A stretch of 64,000 nt of DNA. Origin: Naganishia liquefaciens (taxonomy: Eukaryota; Basidiomycota; Tremellomycetes; Filobasidiales; Filobasidiaceae). The stretch is from the NCBI GenBank assembly GCA_013423385.1, contig BLZA01000030.1:1566526-1630525 (forward strand), written 5' to 3'. A model generated the notes under the pieces. The model saw only the letters and a program-made list of their open reading frames with translations, ran no database searches and was not told where the DNA came from. Positions 35,012 through 47,203 of this stretch are shown here, piece by piece; position 1 is the first letter of the stretch; every line of letters begins with the position of its first letter. A program made the position numbers and the translations under genes.

Positions 35012-36510
35012 ATGGCCGTCTGCCAATTCTTCCTCAGAGGGTGCGAAGAAGAATGCCGAAACATGTCGCGGGCTGACGTTTTCTGAACCGCAGGCAATGT
35101 CGCTTCGGTGATCGCTGTCAAAACCAACATCCCGCACAAGCACAAGCCGGCTCGTCATTCGGAGGTGCGTTTGCTCGGAACATCGATTCTCGGGGACTGT
35201 ATCCTCAACAAATTTGAGCAGGAAATGCATGGCCAGCTGCAAATCCGACGGGATTTGGCTCTAGTCCCGCGACAACGACATCTGCGTTTCAGGGCAGCAA
35301 TGCGACTCCTGCTTTTGGTTCCTCGAGCTTCGGACAGCCCTCCGCGTTCGGGAGCAGCGGTAGCGGAGTTTTCGGTACTGGCTCAGCCTTTGGCTCGAGC
35401 AGTGCATTTGCGCAGCCAGCGACGACGGTGACGCCTACAACGATCACCACGGGCTCAGGATTCGGGCAATCGGCATTCGGTGCCAAGGCGGGTCCATCGG
35501 CTTTCGGAACAGGAAGCGCATTCGGACAGCCCGCAAGCACGACGGCGTCAGGATCAGGATTTGGGCAATCGGCCTTTGGCGCCAAGGCGGGCACAGCATC
35601 GGCTTTTGGATCTGGGGGCGCATTTGGACAGCCTGCGAGCACGACCGCTTCGACATCAGCCTTCGGGCAACCCGCGACCACGACCGCAGCGGGATCCGCT
35701 TTCGGCTCGGGATCAGCCTTCGGTCAAAACACTAGCGCGACGGCGCCAGGATCAGCCTTTGGCTCCACGTCAGCCTTCGGACAACCTGCGAGCACGACAG
35801 CGGCGGGATCAGCCTTCGGTTCAGGATCAGCCTTCGGCTCGGGATCAGCCTTCGGACAACCTGCGGCCTCGACAACGCCAGCAACGACTTTCGGTTCGGG
35901 TTCAGCCTTTGGACAGCCCGCAAGCTCGACGGCAACAGGATCAGCCTTTGGCTCGGGGTCAGCATTTGGGCAGCCCGCAAACACTGCGGCGGTAGGATCC
36001 GCCTTTGGCTCAGGATCAGCTTTCGGACAATCCGCGAGCACGACGGCGCAAGGATCAGCCTTCGGCTCAGGGTCGGCCTTCGGACAGCCGTCAACGACAA
36101 ACGCTTTTACAGCACCGACAAATGCCTTTGCGTCGACGAGCGGATCGTTCGGCGCGTCCACGGCAGCGCCAGCAACCACGACGACGACCGCCGGTTCCGC
36201 ATTTGGCTCGGGAAGTGCATTTGGAGCCGGGTCAGCGTTCGGACAACCTGCTGCAACGAGTCAGCCTTCAGCGTTCGGACAACAAGCCATGCCAACGATT
36301 CCAACGGCGGCGGCAACGACCGCTACGACGGGCTTTGGCGGATGGCAGGGCACAGCGACCTCTGGAGATAATGTACGAGGGGAAACGATCTGGGATTACC
36401 TCCTTGCTTCGCTGGCTGATCTCGATGTGGCGTCGCGCGAGGCATTTGAAGCGGACAAGTTTGAGCTGGGAAAGATACCGATTATACCGCCGCCCGTGGA
36501 TTGTCGGTGA
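35012..36510 (+). CDS. NUP42: NUP42/Amo1-like FG nucleoporin with CCCH zinc finger
   Basis: Three exons (35012-35040, 35094-35164, 35222-36510). The first two encode an N-terminal CCCH zinc finger, [20 protein letters not shown] (C-x7-C-x5-C-x3-H). The long third exon is an FG domain made mostly of repeats like GSAFGSGSAFGQPA. The C-terminus, TIWDYLLASLADLD followed by FELGKIPIIPPP, matches the conserved terminal segment by which NUP42 orthologues bind the mRNA-export factor Gle1. This layout (CCCH, FG repeats, short C-terminal motif) is that of vertebrate NUP42/NLP1 and S. pombe Amo1, at the cytoplasmic face of the nuclear pore (family knowledge). The FG repeat units are highly similar at the DNA level, suggesting recent expansion or homogenisation. 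The frame is restored only with both short introns removed. Confidence 0.88.
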
Positions 36511-36656
36511 TGCGCCGAGTTGTATTCACTAGCTTTCCAATCGAAATGTCGAGGGAAGTCTGGCCGGCCTGGCTCATTGGCGCTGTTTTCCATATTTTAT
36601 ACACTCGCATATGCTCGTCTGACGATACAATGCTGTCCAATCCCTGGCCTGCTCGT

Positions 36657-37167
36657 CTACTCCTCTGCCTCGGCGGCAGCCCGCTTCTGTGCGGACAGCT
36701 GCTTCATTCGTCGCATGTAGCTGCGAACGTCGGTGTCAGTAGTCATTCGCGTGACGTCAAGCGAACACAGCTTACTCGTCGTACTGGCACCTAAAGACAG
36801 TGATACGCAAGTACGATTCCACGTTGTCAGTTCCTGCCTTGATTCTGTGTCCCTCGATCTATTCAACGCTTACTTTTCGTATCCATGTCTGCGGGAAGCG
36901 AATTCCAGTCAGCTATCTCCCTTGTACACATCGGACCATGACGTACCTCTCGTCCTCACATGCCCATGGCGCATACAGGGTCTTGTGTCGACACTTGTTT
37001 AGCGGAATGAGCAGACTACGAGAACCGGCATGAATACCTGCGCGATCGGGGCTTCCCGGGCGGTGAACGTGAAACCAAAGCACTCACGCGGAACACTGGT
37101 CTCTCCATCCGAGCGGCACACGGGCGGCGTCCATTTCGGACTGGGAAGCGGTTTGTGATGAGACCAT
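36657..37167 (-). CDS. NDUFB7: NADH:ubiquinone oxidoreductase subunit NDUFB7 (B18)
   Basis: Small accessory subunit of mitochondrial complex I, located at the intermembrane-space side (family knowledge). It is split over short exons. The ATG at 37167 opens MVSSQTASQSEMDAARVPLG, then WRDQCSA. The next exons encode LLIPLNKCRHKTLYAPWACE, DER, HGYEK, CQYDDY and MRRMKQLSAQKRAAAEAEE, with the TAG at 36657-36659. The twin CX9C pattern is intact: CSALLIPLNKC and CEDERHGYEKC each have nine residues between the cysteines, as needed for Mia40-dependent import and folding. The total is about 90 residues. It is convergent with the NUP42-like gene (146 bp between stops). Its upstream 700 bp (37168-37908) shows only weak frames. 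Confidence 0.85.
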
Positions 37168-37968
37168 CGTGCTGTGGCGATTGTGATCGTGACGAGGAGC
37201 GGCAGGCCGAGTGGATGGAGCGAGTCGCCGAGATGATGGTGTACCTGGTTGGCTTGTCGTTCATGGCCCGTGTCCTCTCGATCAAGCGCGCGCCAATAAA
37301 AAGGCGCGAATGAGACACGAGCGGACGGCGACGGGGCAAGTGCAAGTGGTGCTTGTTCCTCTGGGGGTGGTGAAGACACAGCGAAGGCCTTCCGTGCGGC
37401 ATGGACGCGATGCACTACGTTCACATAGCGCTCGATGCGCGGTGACTTGGGATCCTGGTGGAGCATCAGGATGTTCAACGGACAGAGGCGAAGAAGCTTT
37501 AAAGGTGCAAATACATCATTCGACACCGCTCCGAGGGAAACGAAGGGACAGGTTAGCGGATTGAAGGTATCAGGAAAGGAGACCAATGATGGAGCTGAGG
37601 AAAGGCAGAAGTGCGTGTAAGCTATTCGACAATGAAGCCGTGCAGGTCAGGCTACGCACTGTAGCGAGCAATGTCAGCCTTGCTCTAGGTCAATCTGCCA
37701 ATATTGACGATAGTCTAACAAGCGTTAAGCTATTGTCCATTTCGGTAGCCTACATCGATGGCTGGCGCATAAGGCTGCATGCGCATGCTCCCGCTAAAAA
37801 TCAAGATCATCCGAGAACTGATTCACCATCGATCCTTTGTTCAAATGTCGACCCCTTTGATTGCACGCGGCAAAGGCAGGGGGAGTATTTCTGCTATAAT
37901 GAGATGAGATGGTTGATTCACTTGATCGTATTAGCATCATACGTCTTGTGCCCATTCGAATTACTGCC

Positions 37969-38507
37969 ATGTATCTTCCCGCAGCTCAGCTTTATGGTCC
38001 GGTGCAGACTCGTGGTGCGATGCAGCCGTACGTTCCATTTCGGCATCTCCAGCAGCCCTATCCGCAACAGCCCGGGTACAGTACAGCTCAACGTTTTGAG
38101 ACTCATACCCATCTCCGGCCACTCTATGTACAAGACCGAGGGCAGGCACCATATCAGTCCAATTTGAGGCATGACCAGATGCCGGTCGACATTGCTCAAC
38201 CCGGGTGTGGACCCGCTCCTCAAGTTGCAGGATGGCTTCCACCTGTCAATGCAGCTGAACTCCAAGTGGCTGGAATCTTGCCATATAGCTATGGTTTCCC
38301 GCGGTACGGTCAGGTGAGTCTTTAGGCAATGTCGCTTGCTTCACAGGGGCGCATGAGCACGAAGCTCAATGAATTCAAGGAGGCTACTGATTCTTCATGT
38401 ATTGGGCCCTTTAGCACGCGTTCCGTCCCGAAGGCGGGGACATGAACAATAAGCTGAATCCTTACGGCCGAGGCTTCCCTTACGGATTCTATAAGACCGT
38501 TCTCTGA
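37969..38507 (+). CDS. Small Pro/Gln/Tyr-rich protein, unknown function
   Basis: Exon 1 (37969-38313) starts MYLPAAQLYGPVQTRGAMQP and contains PYVPFRHLQQPYPQQPGY, QDRGQAPYQ and PQVAGWLPP. Exon 2 (38415-38507) encodes HAFRPEGGDMNNKLNPYGRG and a short tail ending YKTVL. The intron has a standard GTGAGT donor and a TTTAG acceptor. An in-frame upstream ATG at 37909 is an alternative start, and a TATAAT-like box lies near 37,895. About 145 residues, low complexity, no domain that I recognise. It could be a disordered adaptor or RNA-binding accessory protein, but nothing shows this. Confidence 0.55.
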
Positions 38508-38613
38508 GCCTCAGTCCATAATGCAATCTTCGGTTTGTGGGCTACAACTATGAAACAACGAATACATTTTGAAGAAACAGTTGTTCCTTCGCGCCATCCT
38601 CAACCGCAACCAC

Positions 38614-41600
38614 CTAGTGAAGTGCCGACAAGGTTTCCAACAATGCAACCACCTCTTCTTTCGTCGCCCCGGTCGGAGGCGCCTCGTCTTCTCCCTCGTG
38701 CTGCTGTGCGCGACTCCGACCGACACGACTGAATTCATTGGGACCACGCAGTATTCGCTCGGATAGCTCGTCCGATGTGGCCGCAATGTCCAAGTATCGT
38801 TGAAGGCTAATGAGAGGATTAACAAACTTGATGCGCCGCGGTGCACTTTTGCTTAGCTTACAAGTTGCCATCCAGGAAACCGGCTGTACCGGGCGCCCTT
38901 GTGGTACCTTCCGAATGTAATTCACGGTATCTATATTGTGCGGGATGAGCTGGAGTGCTTATCCTTTAGGGCGAATACTCACTTCCTCCAGTTCACCAGT
39001 GGCCCCTTCACAATCCCGTCCATGTTCAATTGCAACTCGCTCAGGAGCTGAGAGTCTTCCGAGGAAATGTCCGCCACAACGCCAATGGTTCCAGAGGAAG
39101 TGGCAAAGACGACTTCGGGCTTGGGACGGATGCCGTTTGACCCGCCTCCCGATTCAACGTTTGCTATAGAGCCTGTTGGGGGTATCAGAGGATGCGATAG
39201 ACCGGGCAATAGGAAAGCCTACTCACCTCGCTGGAATTTGGTGACTAGCTCATGCAAGGCCATGGCACCGGCATTCTGAACCTTTCCATCTTCGAATGTA
39301 AGGGTTTTGACGTTATACGAGAGCTAGCAGGACGTCAACATCTCTACTTTCGGAGAGAAGAGGTGCACCTACGTCCGAGATAATCACGGATCCGCCGTTT
39401 GCCTCCAACTCCTCCATGGCAACCACCCAATTCTGCATATAGTCCCGTGCGACATCGCAAAGCTTTCCGTCCAACAGGTCGAGAACATACACACTCTTGA
39501 CGCTGTCGCCGACATGAAGCCGTTCTTTCCTTATTGACGGGCGGTCCTCCTCCTCCATGGCATCTTCCTCGCCAGGGATCCTTTGAACCGAGAGGAAAGC
39601 GGCTTTCGAAGCACAGCGCCACGTCGAGCGTTTCCTTAGAGCCTGGGAGATGGGTTGACCGGCATCATAGTCCAGCAAGTCCACCTGCAGAGGCGTTCAG
39701 AACAGCCACAAGGTCGTGTCTATGCACTCACGCCATAGTCTATTGCAATCGCAATTTTATCCCAAATTGCCTTTATGTCCTGCACACACCCAGAAGCTTC
39801 GTATCGGCCGACTGTTACCGGAGTCCAGGTATCGGTCGTCCTCGATTGTTCAGGTTTGATCAGGTGTAAATATCCCTTGTTCGACGTTCCTGCATCATCG
39901 AGCACCCCAGGAAACATCGTACCGAGAGCGAAAAAGTGCGCGTCGCCTAACTTAAGATGCTGCAAACATATCGGTTCTTCGCCGGATTCCAGATCGAAAC
40001 CTTTCGAGACTGGCAAGGTTGATGAGCCTTACATCAAGGTTGATAGGTCGCAATCACTCACATATTTGATCACGGTGATTCATGATGTGAAAGCTGCCTG
40101 TCCGCACAAGATCTCCGGATTCTTGATCGATCGTTTCCGTGACAGCGGCCACTCCGAAGCAATCGCTGCTATCGTCGAATGCTACAGAAACAGGTATGTA
40201 GCCGTCTAGACCAATCTGTAATGGAAACGTGAGAGGAAGTTGGGACGCAATGCAGTTATGCACACTTTTCTTATGTGCAGCTTCTTTAAGCTTGTGATTC
40301 TCGTGAATGCCAAGCTCGAGGAAGTGGCAGCGAGCAGACAATCACCTAGACCCTTCAATTCGAGATATGTCGCCCATGAGACGTTCTGCGGAAAAGGGTC
40401 ATCCAATGTAGTGACACAGCTGCAACTTCCTCACCTTGACATTTAGAGGAGCGAAAGAAACACGCCCTTGTTCTTCCGCCAACAAGGCTGTACGATCGCT
40501 AACGGCAACTATACGATCTGTTGTCCTGTTATGACATAATGTTACAGGCGAAGAGCCCACCTGCATGACTTTGCGGTTGCCAAAGCTAATGCTGGGATCT
40601 CCTGAGGTCGTCCAGTCGGTGATCAGGTTGTAGCTCACCACGGCCCCATTTCCAAGGCCGATGAGGAGCTGAGGATCTCCGCCAGAGGTACGAACGCAAG
40701 CCGAATGAGGTATCGTTGGAAGGGTGAGGTCAGCCGATCTCGGTGTGAGAGTCGACAGATCGACGCAATGTAAGTGGTTGCTGCCCCAGTAGCCCACGAC
40801 AAGAGCAGGCCCTGCGCCCATCTTGGCTTGTAGGCGTGAAACAAGGCTTATACACGCCAATTCTGTTTCACTTCCCTTTTGCAGAGAGTCTCGTCTACGT
40901 GTTCGACTGTGAGATTAAACGGAGATCTCTTGCATACGAGGGTGACTCACTTTACGACGGCAAGACCTAGACCCTGGCTGCCCTCCTCAACCTTGAGCAC
41001 GATTATCTCTGACTTGGCGAGTCCCAATACGACATATTCCTCGTCATAGTCCGCTAAAATGATTTCGTCCCCAGCTGCCAGGCCCGACCATGTTGACGTG
41101 ATCTTCTCGGTGTCGGACGCGATTAGTCTCACTTGATATGGAGTGATCTGTATCATAGTGCTTTGAAACAAGTTTCCGGCTTTGAGTGTAGGTTGATCAA
41201 GCACGATACCAGAGTGTTCCTGAGGTATCTGTGCGTCAAATGTCGCGCTGTCAGACCCGAAGAGCCGTAACATGAGAGTGTTCTCGTATGTCGATACCAG
41301 TAGTGCGGATTCCGAGCCGCTGTTCGAGACATCGTTAATTATGCATGACACTTCCCATTTCGACCTACACACCTCTTTCCCGCTAATCCATGCATCGGCC
41401 ATACGGTCATAACGTCCGTAAAGCCCTCAATCTCAACCAATTGCTCCGACCCGACACCACTTCTGATAACTCTAATACTGGCTCCTGAAGCCTGTCCCGA
41501 AGCTGTAACAATCTGATTGGGGCCTCCCTCTCCGGAAGTCTCTTCAGAAATAATGCAGAAGTCCTTTACTGGGGCGATATTCGCCCACGAGTCTACGACG

Positions 41601-43558
41601 GCGAGGCTTGTTTCGGCATTGCGTGATGTGCAGCCTTCTTCCTGAATCCCGCCAAGCTCGGTGGCCTTGCCTTTGCCTTTATTCAATAATGGTGAAAAAG
41701 CTCCCACCGATGCTGACCCTACTTCCAGGCGGACGATTTGACAATCGCCGGATTCCGATCCAATGAAGATCAAGCCGGCATCGAGATACGAGATGCAAGA
41801 TGGGGGGGAAACGGTACCAGCGGTGGATGCCGATGCGCGTTGGCCGTTCACTGGGTATGTCAGGATGCTGAGCCGTCCTTGCTTGTCGCCCAACACCACG
41901 AACGGGGTCGTTCCTGTCACTGCCATCGCCCTGCAGCGCAAGCGTCGATCAGTTACTGAAAGACACAGCGGAACCGGGTTACATACCCAGACACCTCGCC
42001 GAACCCTTGACGGACTCTCCACTGCTTCGCCAGCACGGCTTTGGACTTTTCCCCAGTGTGTCCCTCAGTACTATTCGTCCTGCCACCGACAACAGGCACC
42101 AGACTGCCGCCCGCACTTCCTTTCCTGCGCTTTGTCTCGGGGCTCGTCCGCGGGTCCGTAGGAGATAACTGCAGTGTTGAAGTGGAAGACGTCCGCGTCT
42201 TCTGACTACGCAAGGTATACGCGACAGAAAACTCATCGCCTATGACCAGGACATCTCCCAATCGCGTTTCATCCATGTCGCTCGACGGTGGCGGAAGAGC
42301 GAGCAATTTCGATGCACCTGGACAGGCGCAATCGTCTTTCGTCGCCGATGGATCAGGTCTGGAGCCCGGGACGCTGCCCGCTGGAGAGGCAAACGTTGCC
42401 GGCGGTGATAAAACATCGATAGAGTCGCTAAAGTCCTTGAATTCGTGTGTGTTCTCGTTGAATGCTTTGACGACGAGCTCGATGGTATATTCTGGCGTGA
42501 CGTGCAGGAATGCCAGTAGAGGTGAAGATTGGGTGGTCGATCTGTTGGTGATGGGCGCCGCGATGAAGGCAAGCGACAACAGGTTGTAGATGTGGATTCT
42601 GCAACAGCGGTCAGCGAAGGCGAAAGCAAGACGACTTTCAACTTACGGCACCTCGTGTCTCCCCTTGAAAACCAAGTCCTTGCTCCGCTTGACCGGACTC
42701 GACGGCTCTTCATCTACGTCCATTGATTCATCCTCGTTCTCTTTGGCCTTGCCTTTTCCTCCTGTGCTCTTCCGCTTTCCGGCTGCATTGCCCTTTTTGC
42801 CAGACCCTATCTTAGTTGCCGAAGGATCGTCAGACTCTGTAATGTGGAATACGCCGAGTACGCCGCTATACAGACTCGCAACGAGGAGGTTGCGTTGTCG
42901 ATCAATCGCTAGACCTGTATAGAATTCGGCGGTGAATTTCGTAGGCGTGAGCGAAAACGAATCTGTCAAGACGAGGCCGGGAGATGTCAGGTCGGTCGCC
43001 TCAGAAGCGGTCGGATATCGGTATAGGAGCATTCGTGCGAGTGGATGGTCGGTCATGACGACGACATGCGGAGCCTACGGAATTGTCGTCAGCATTTCTC
43101 CCAGAGTGGTACTGCAACGCATCCGAACATCTCCCCCCAAGACATGTCATCATATTGGCGCCATTTCCCCCCGTACGAAAGTTATACAGTAGGGTTCAAC
43201 GCTTCAGACAGGTGGCAGAAACCGCCTTCGTGGCCATCGCTTCATGACCTCGACAGAGCCCTTCGCACATCGTCGATGTCAGGGCAGAAACTCACCTCGC
43301 CGTTCACCCACTCCATGCCAACGATCATTCCCCACACCTCCGTTTTACCGGAATCTTCCTCTACCAATCCTTCTTCTGTCCCCCGCCATACCTCAAGCAC
43401 GTTTCCCTTGGCCACGACGAGCGCATCCCCACCGTCTGACAGAAATCCCGGGATATACGCGGAATGGGTGACTGCGGTCGATTTGAGCGCCTGGTAGAGA
43501 AATATCAGCGAGTGCGCGTGAGCAGCGTCTTTGGACTCACGGAAGCGATGTATAACAT
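38614..43558 (-). CDS. DDB1: DDB1-like protein (MMS1_N/CPSF_A beta-propeller family)
   Basis: DDB1 is the adaptor of CUL4 ubiquitin ligases and takes part in UV-damage recognition (family knowledge). A tiny first exon (MLYIAS) joins to ALKSTAVTHSAYIPGF and ALVVAKGNVLEVW, the DDB1 start pattern. Later exons give VVMTDHPLARMLLYRYP, GLAIDRQRNLLVASLYSGVL, LAFLHVTPEYTIELVVKAFN, GDVLVIGDEFSVAYTL, PFVVLGDKQGRLSILTYPV, CISYLDAGLIFIGSESGDCQ and DSWANIAPVKDFCII. These are followed by QIVTASGQASGASIRVIRSG and FTDVMTVWPM, then repeated beta-propeller strands. The C-terminus has IRPKPEVVFATSSGTIGVV, FVNPLISLQRYLDIA and EEVVALLETLSALH. The length of about 1,250 residues fits. An acidic/basic insert (KENEDESMDVDEE, then SPVKRSK) sits in the first propeller and may be a nuclear signal. 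CPSF160 and Rse1 are relatives, but the pattern fits DDB1 best. At least ten introns. Confidence 0.85.
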
Positions 43559-44810
43559 GACTACCACGCCTGGCGACACAGCGTCTTCTCAATTCGACCT
43601 CGCTGACCACCTTGACCGTGCTGTTCTATTCAGTCCCGATCTGACGCCATCGATCCCGCAAGGTGGAGGCAGGGGGTGCGCCCCCGGAGGGAAGACCCTT
43701 AGAGGAATGCATGACCCCCTCGAAAGCGTTAGCGCGTATTCCAACGCATGTAGTCCCCTTCTATTGAATTTGTCCGATTTTTACTACGGTGCCGGACTAA
43801 CAAAAATGACCAATAGGGTGCGCGAGATTCAGAATAAGGTAGCACGCTAACCAATCAAAGCGGGCTTTGGACTAATACTCGCGGTCAGTTCAAATTTTTA
43901 TATATTTCCCGGAGTTTTCTCTTCGTGGGGAATCTTGTCGTTTCGGGCCGCCAGCTGGGCCGCCCCGGCCGAGGATCTGCCTTCAAGATGGAGCTCCCAG
44001 CCTGAATGATTCTGATGGTCCATTGGCCCCTTGAATGTAAAGTGCCCGTGCTCCGAATCAGCACAAGATTGCTCAGCTGATCGCTGTCTTGCTTGACGCT
44101 TCCATGAACAATCCAATAAGACTTCTGCACCAGCTCGTGTTATGAGCGCTCAATCACCCTGCTCAAAGTGCTGCAGTGGTGTAGCAGATTCAAGCTGTTC
44201 GGCAAAAGCATCCGAGGAGGGTATAGCAATAGAACATTGGACAAGCTGGGGTATGGCGATGACGAGACATGTCATGAATGAGACTGGTGATAGTCAGCTG
44301 ACCGATGCCAATCGGCTTACGCGGTTCAACCGCCAAGTCCGTGGTCAGCTGACATCAATCATGTCTGCCATCACCTGATCGATCAAACACGATTTGCAAT
44401 TCCTGCGCGCCGCGCAACGTACGACTTTTCGACAAGCGATCGAGCACGGTGCGCCCCTAGTAAGCGATGAATATATATAGCGAGCCTTTAGACTCGATTC
44501 CCCTCGTTGTAATCTGCTTTGCTCTTCAGAGCAAGTTCATGTGTCAACTGCTATAGTCACGTGATTCTGATTATAGCCCAGTGGTTCAAACCCACGTCCA
44601 GTCTTCAGCTTAGTCATCAGTCCTGTCCCGTCTTGGAAGTCCTTGTCCCATAACACCCGTCCGTGACAAGACAGCATCGATGGTGGTAAAACACTGCAAT
44701 TTGCGTTGCAAAAATGCGAAGACTTCAGCGGTTTCTTGAAAGAGGTTTCATAAAAGAACAATGAAACCACCTGTTTTGAGAAGCTGAGTCTTGGCTTTAT
44801 CGCATGTGCT
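43559..44810. other. Boundary region, no recognisable gene
   Basis: The first part holds a strong hairpin-like GCAGGGGGTGCGCCCCCGGAG near 43,667. A good TATATATA lies at 44,470-44,479 with no convincing gene downstream on the plus strand. Frames such as 43464-43850 are shadows of the DDB1-like first exons or chance frames. This is where gene-dense sequence gives way to repeat-rich DNA. Confidence 0.45.
44470..44480 (+). promoter_or_regulatory. Orphan TATA box
   Basis: An ATATATATAG run resembles the TATA boxes of nearby genes. The plus strand to its right contains only the antisense of a transposase remnant, so the gene it served is missing or not recognised. Confidence 0.3.
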
Positions 44811-45311
44811 TCAAAGTGCTATGTCGCAAACCAGACATGCCGAAAACCTCGGAATACCTGCTCCGGTATACCAACGTCGTGAACGATGCAATAAGTCATA
44901 AGCCTCTTCTGACCTGACGGTTGTGCAAGATCCTCTTGCCAAGCCGCACTTTATTGCAGTCTCCATACACCTCGGATTGCGCTTAACCTTTGTCGTTGTT
45001 GGAGGGGAAATCCCCCTTTCAGCAAGTTCAGTGCTTGTGACCTTTGGTTGATCGCCGACCATAATTCGCTGAATCTGGCCACGCGACGCGACGTTGCGCA
45101 CTTCGTGGGGCACTACAGTGTCATTGTATCGCACAGGGGTCTTGTGCTTGGCATTATCGCTCTTATTCATGTCGAACGCACTCAGAGCACCATCACCGAA
45201 CGAAACGTGGGCTGACGATTGATCGAACACGAATACTGCGTTCACTTGCGGTCCATCTAGCTTGTCGTGAATATCGAGGGCTCGCTCGACTTGCACAAGC
45301 AGCTGTTTCAT
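44811..45311 (-). pseudogene. DDE-type transposase remnant
   Basis: The minus-strand frame carries NAVFVFDQSSAHVSFGDGAL followed by SAFDMNKSD. After about 50 residues comes a LAERGI segment. This matches a DDE-endonuclease-type protein common in basidiomycete genomes, in which FD(N/Q)...H...AL is the catalytic block and an ERG(F/I) motif follows. The upstream N-terminal half is absent. Past ERGI the similarity moves to another frame (WQEDLAQPS), which indicates a frameshift, and a stop lies in that frame. It is a decayed fragment, not an active gene. The family call is from memory of the motif and was not searched. Confidence 0.55.
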
Positions 45312-45734
45312 GTCTCACCGAACATCGTCCTTGGCACCAGGCTCAATGATGACCCGGAAATCTCCTTGCGTAATGCCATCAGAAAAGGCCAAACTGTTAA
45401 AGCCTGGACCTGTTACTCACCTCGATCCCTTTACACGTCACAGGTACAGAGCTCACTTGATATTATCTCGGTACTACACAGTTGGTATTTAATGCACACC
45501 TGTCTTAGCTACTATAAGCTTTGGTTGCTTGCTTGAATACTGATTGCAGAAGGTTAGCTATTCCTTGAATGAGTATCAAGGTATCGCAATGTCATGTATG
45601 GATACTTTTTACCCCCTCTTTCCCTTTTCCAGGCAAAGAAGAGTGAGATTTGCATGTCTTATATATCCACCGCGTTGGTGGCGTTACAATTGTTCAGTCC
45701 CTGGACCGGTGTTGGTCCTCTCCTAATTCGCTCA
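45312..45734. other. No gene seen
   Basis: AT-richer sequence with short frames only. I could not identify a gene, RNA or repeat family in it. Confidence 0.4.
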
Positions 45735-45764
45735 CTAATTTGCCCGAGATGTAGATCCACCCAT

Positions 45765-45890
45765 GCATCTGGACGTCTGGTCGTCTGGGTGCCCGGATGT
45801 CCAGATGGCTGGATGTCCGGACGTCTGGATGGCTGGATGTCTGGATATCTATACGTCTGGATATCTGGATGCTTGGATGCCTACAGGTGC
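45765..45890. repeat. GTCTGGAT-type minisatellite
   Basis: About 14 degenerate units of 8-10 bases on the theme (C)GTCTGGAT or GGCTGGAT are arranged in tandem, with drift to GTCCAGAT, ATCTATAC and GCTTGGAT. The same tract read on the minus strand gives ATCCAGAC units. It is non-coding and probably length-variable. Confidence 0.85.
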
Positions 45891-46139
45891 ACGTGAGTGA
45901 GTTCCAGAGTTGGTGACTACAATACAAGTTAGGTTTTATCTACTGGCGGACTTGATCGTTGCCGGCGGTGACACGTCATTATGAGTGCCGCGAGAATGCC
46001 TTAGTCGTCTTGTTCACGTGACACTTGATCGACCCTTAACCCCAAAAGTACAATTGCACACTGTTTGATAACTAGAAATGTCGAGTTGGCGATTCCATAA
46101 AACATAAAAGCGCCGTCCGGCCTCCTCCCTCGGAGGAAC

Positions 46140-47165
46140 TCGATAGCGAGTGGTTTCAGCGAGACTCTTTTCATTTCCAGAGGATTCGTACGGCAGGTAA
46201 GTCATTCTCAAAGCTGCAGCGAGACGACGTTTCTCATCAGCTCTACCTTGCCGGTAACAGCGCTTGCGAGATTCGAAGTCGCTGTGGGAGCGCCATACTC
46301 TCCCCAGCGTACAACGCAAATGGAGCAAATGATATCCCGCAGCGCTCCCCTCGGCACGGATTTGAAGATATCGACTTGACGGTAGGGACTGAGGACTGGC
46401 GCCCCTGGATCCTCTCGCGACAAACCGGCATCACTTTTTCGGAATCGATCCGGTCGTACGGACCGGCGACCGAGAACGTCCGGGAAATTCTTCGACGTGC
46501 GCGCGCGGTCCGGCGTCTCCGCTACGAAGAGCGGGCGCTTGAACGCATGAAGGACTTGTTCCCCTATAGCCGAGGTCAGGATCCGACATGCTGCTTTTCG
46601 TTGCGTCATCAAGCCCCGGCCTCGAAAGAACAGTCAAGAATGTTGAGGTGGTGATGTTGAAATGCCATGGGTGCCAGAAGCTGGGTCTCATCAAGTGAGT
46701 CTTATGATTGTGGAGGTCGTGTTGGGTACTGATGGCCAAAACCGCAAGGGGTCAAGAGACCACCAACAAGAGACCACCAACACGGTTCACTACTGCCCTT
46801 TCGTCGAAGGAGGCAGTCGCCGGGTCGACAAAACCAAGACGCTATCCAAGTAGTCTCCTATCCGTGGCAGTTACTCAGCAACCCGGTCATTGGAGAGCAC
46901 TTTCATCGGATCCTCGATGAATCGGACGACAACATATGGGGACCGTCGGAATTGGGCGATGAAGATTTGGTCAAGGCTCTACAGACAGCTGGTAAGTACC
47001 AGCTACATCTGTTCTCGGTTCGCTATGTAAAGGTGTGCACATTCACTAGACCGGCCCGCGGATCCCGAATGGATTCGAATTCAACTCCACCTCGCGGCAA
47101 TCGACAAGATTCGGGTATTGCAGGGGAAGCCTGTCGGTCCCGACGCCGGCGACTTTTACGAGTGA
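46140..47165 (+). CDS. Hypothetical spliced protein next to a retroelement fragment
   Basis: Several coding-like segments in plus orientation can be joined through standard splice sites. They are SEWFQRDSFHFQRIRTA, then ALARFEVAVGAPYSPQRTTQ, then DMLLFVASSSPGLERTVKNV with MLKCHGCQKLGLIK (a CxxC pair). These are followed by YPWQLLSNPVIGEHFHRILD, SELGDEDLVKALQTA and a final exon WIRIQLHLAAIDKIRVLQGK that stops at TGA 47163-47165. The start exon is uncertain and one internal join (near 46,380-46,580) is unclear, so this may be an incomplete model or a decaying gene. No known family recognised. A retroelement fragment begins about 40 bp after the stop codon. Confidence 0.4.
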
Positions 47166-47203
47166 CACTGGAAGGCGAGCCGGGGTTATGCAAGTCCCTT
47201 CAC

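Noticed and set aside
43464-43850. Plus-strand 128-codon frame over the DDB1-like gene start
   Set aside because: Its first part is antisense to supported DDB1-like exons and the rest has no recognisable features.
44560-44620. tRNA-like boxes (TAGCCCAGTGG next to GGTTCAAACCC)
   Set aside because: The A-box-like and B-box-like sequences overlap instead of lying 30-60 bases apart, and no acceptor stem or anticodon arm can be drawn.
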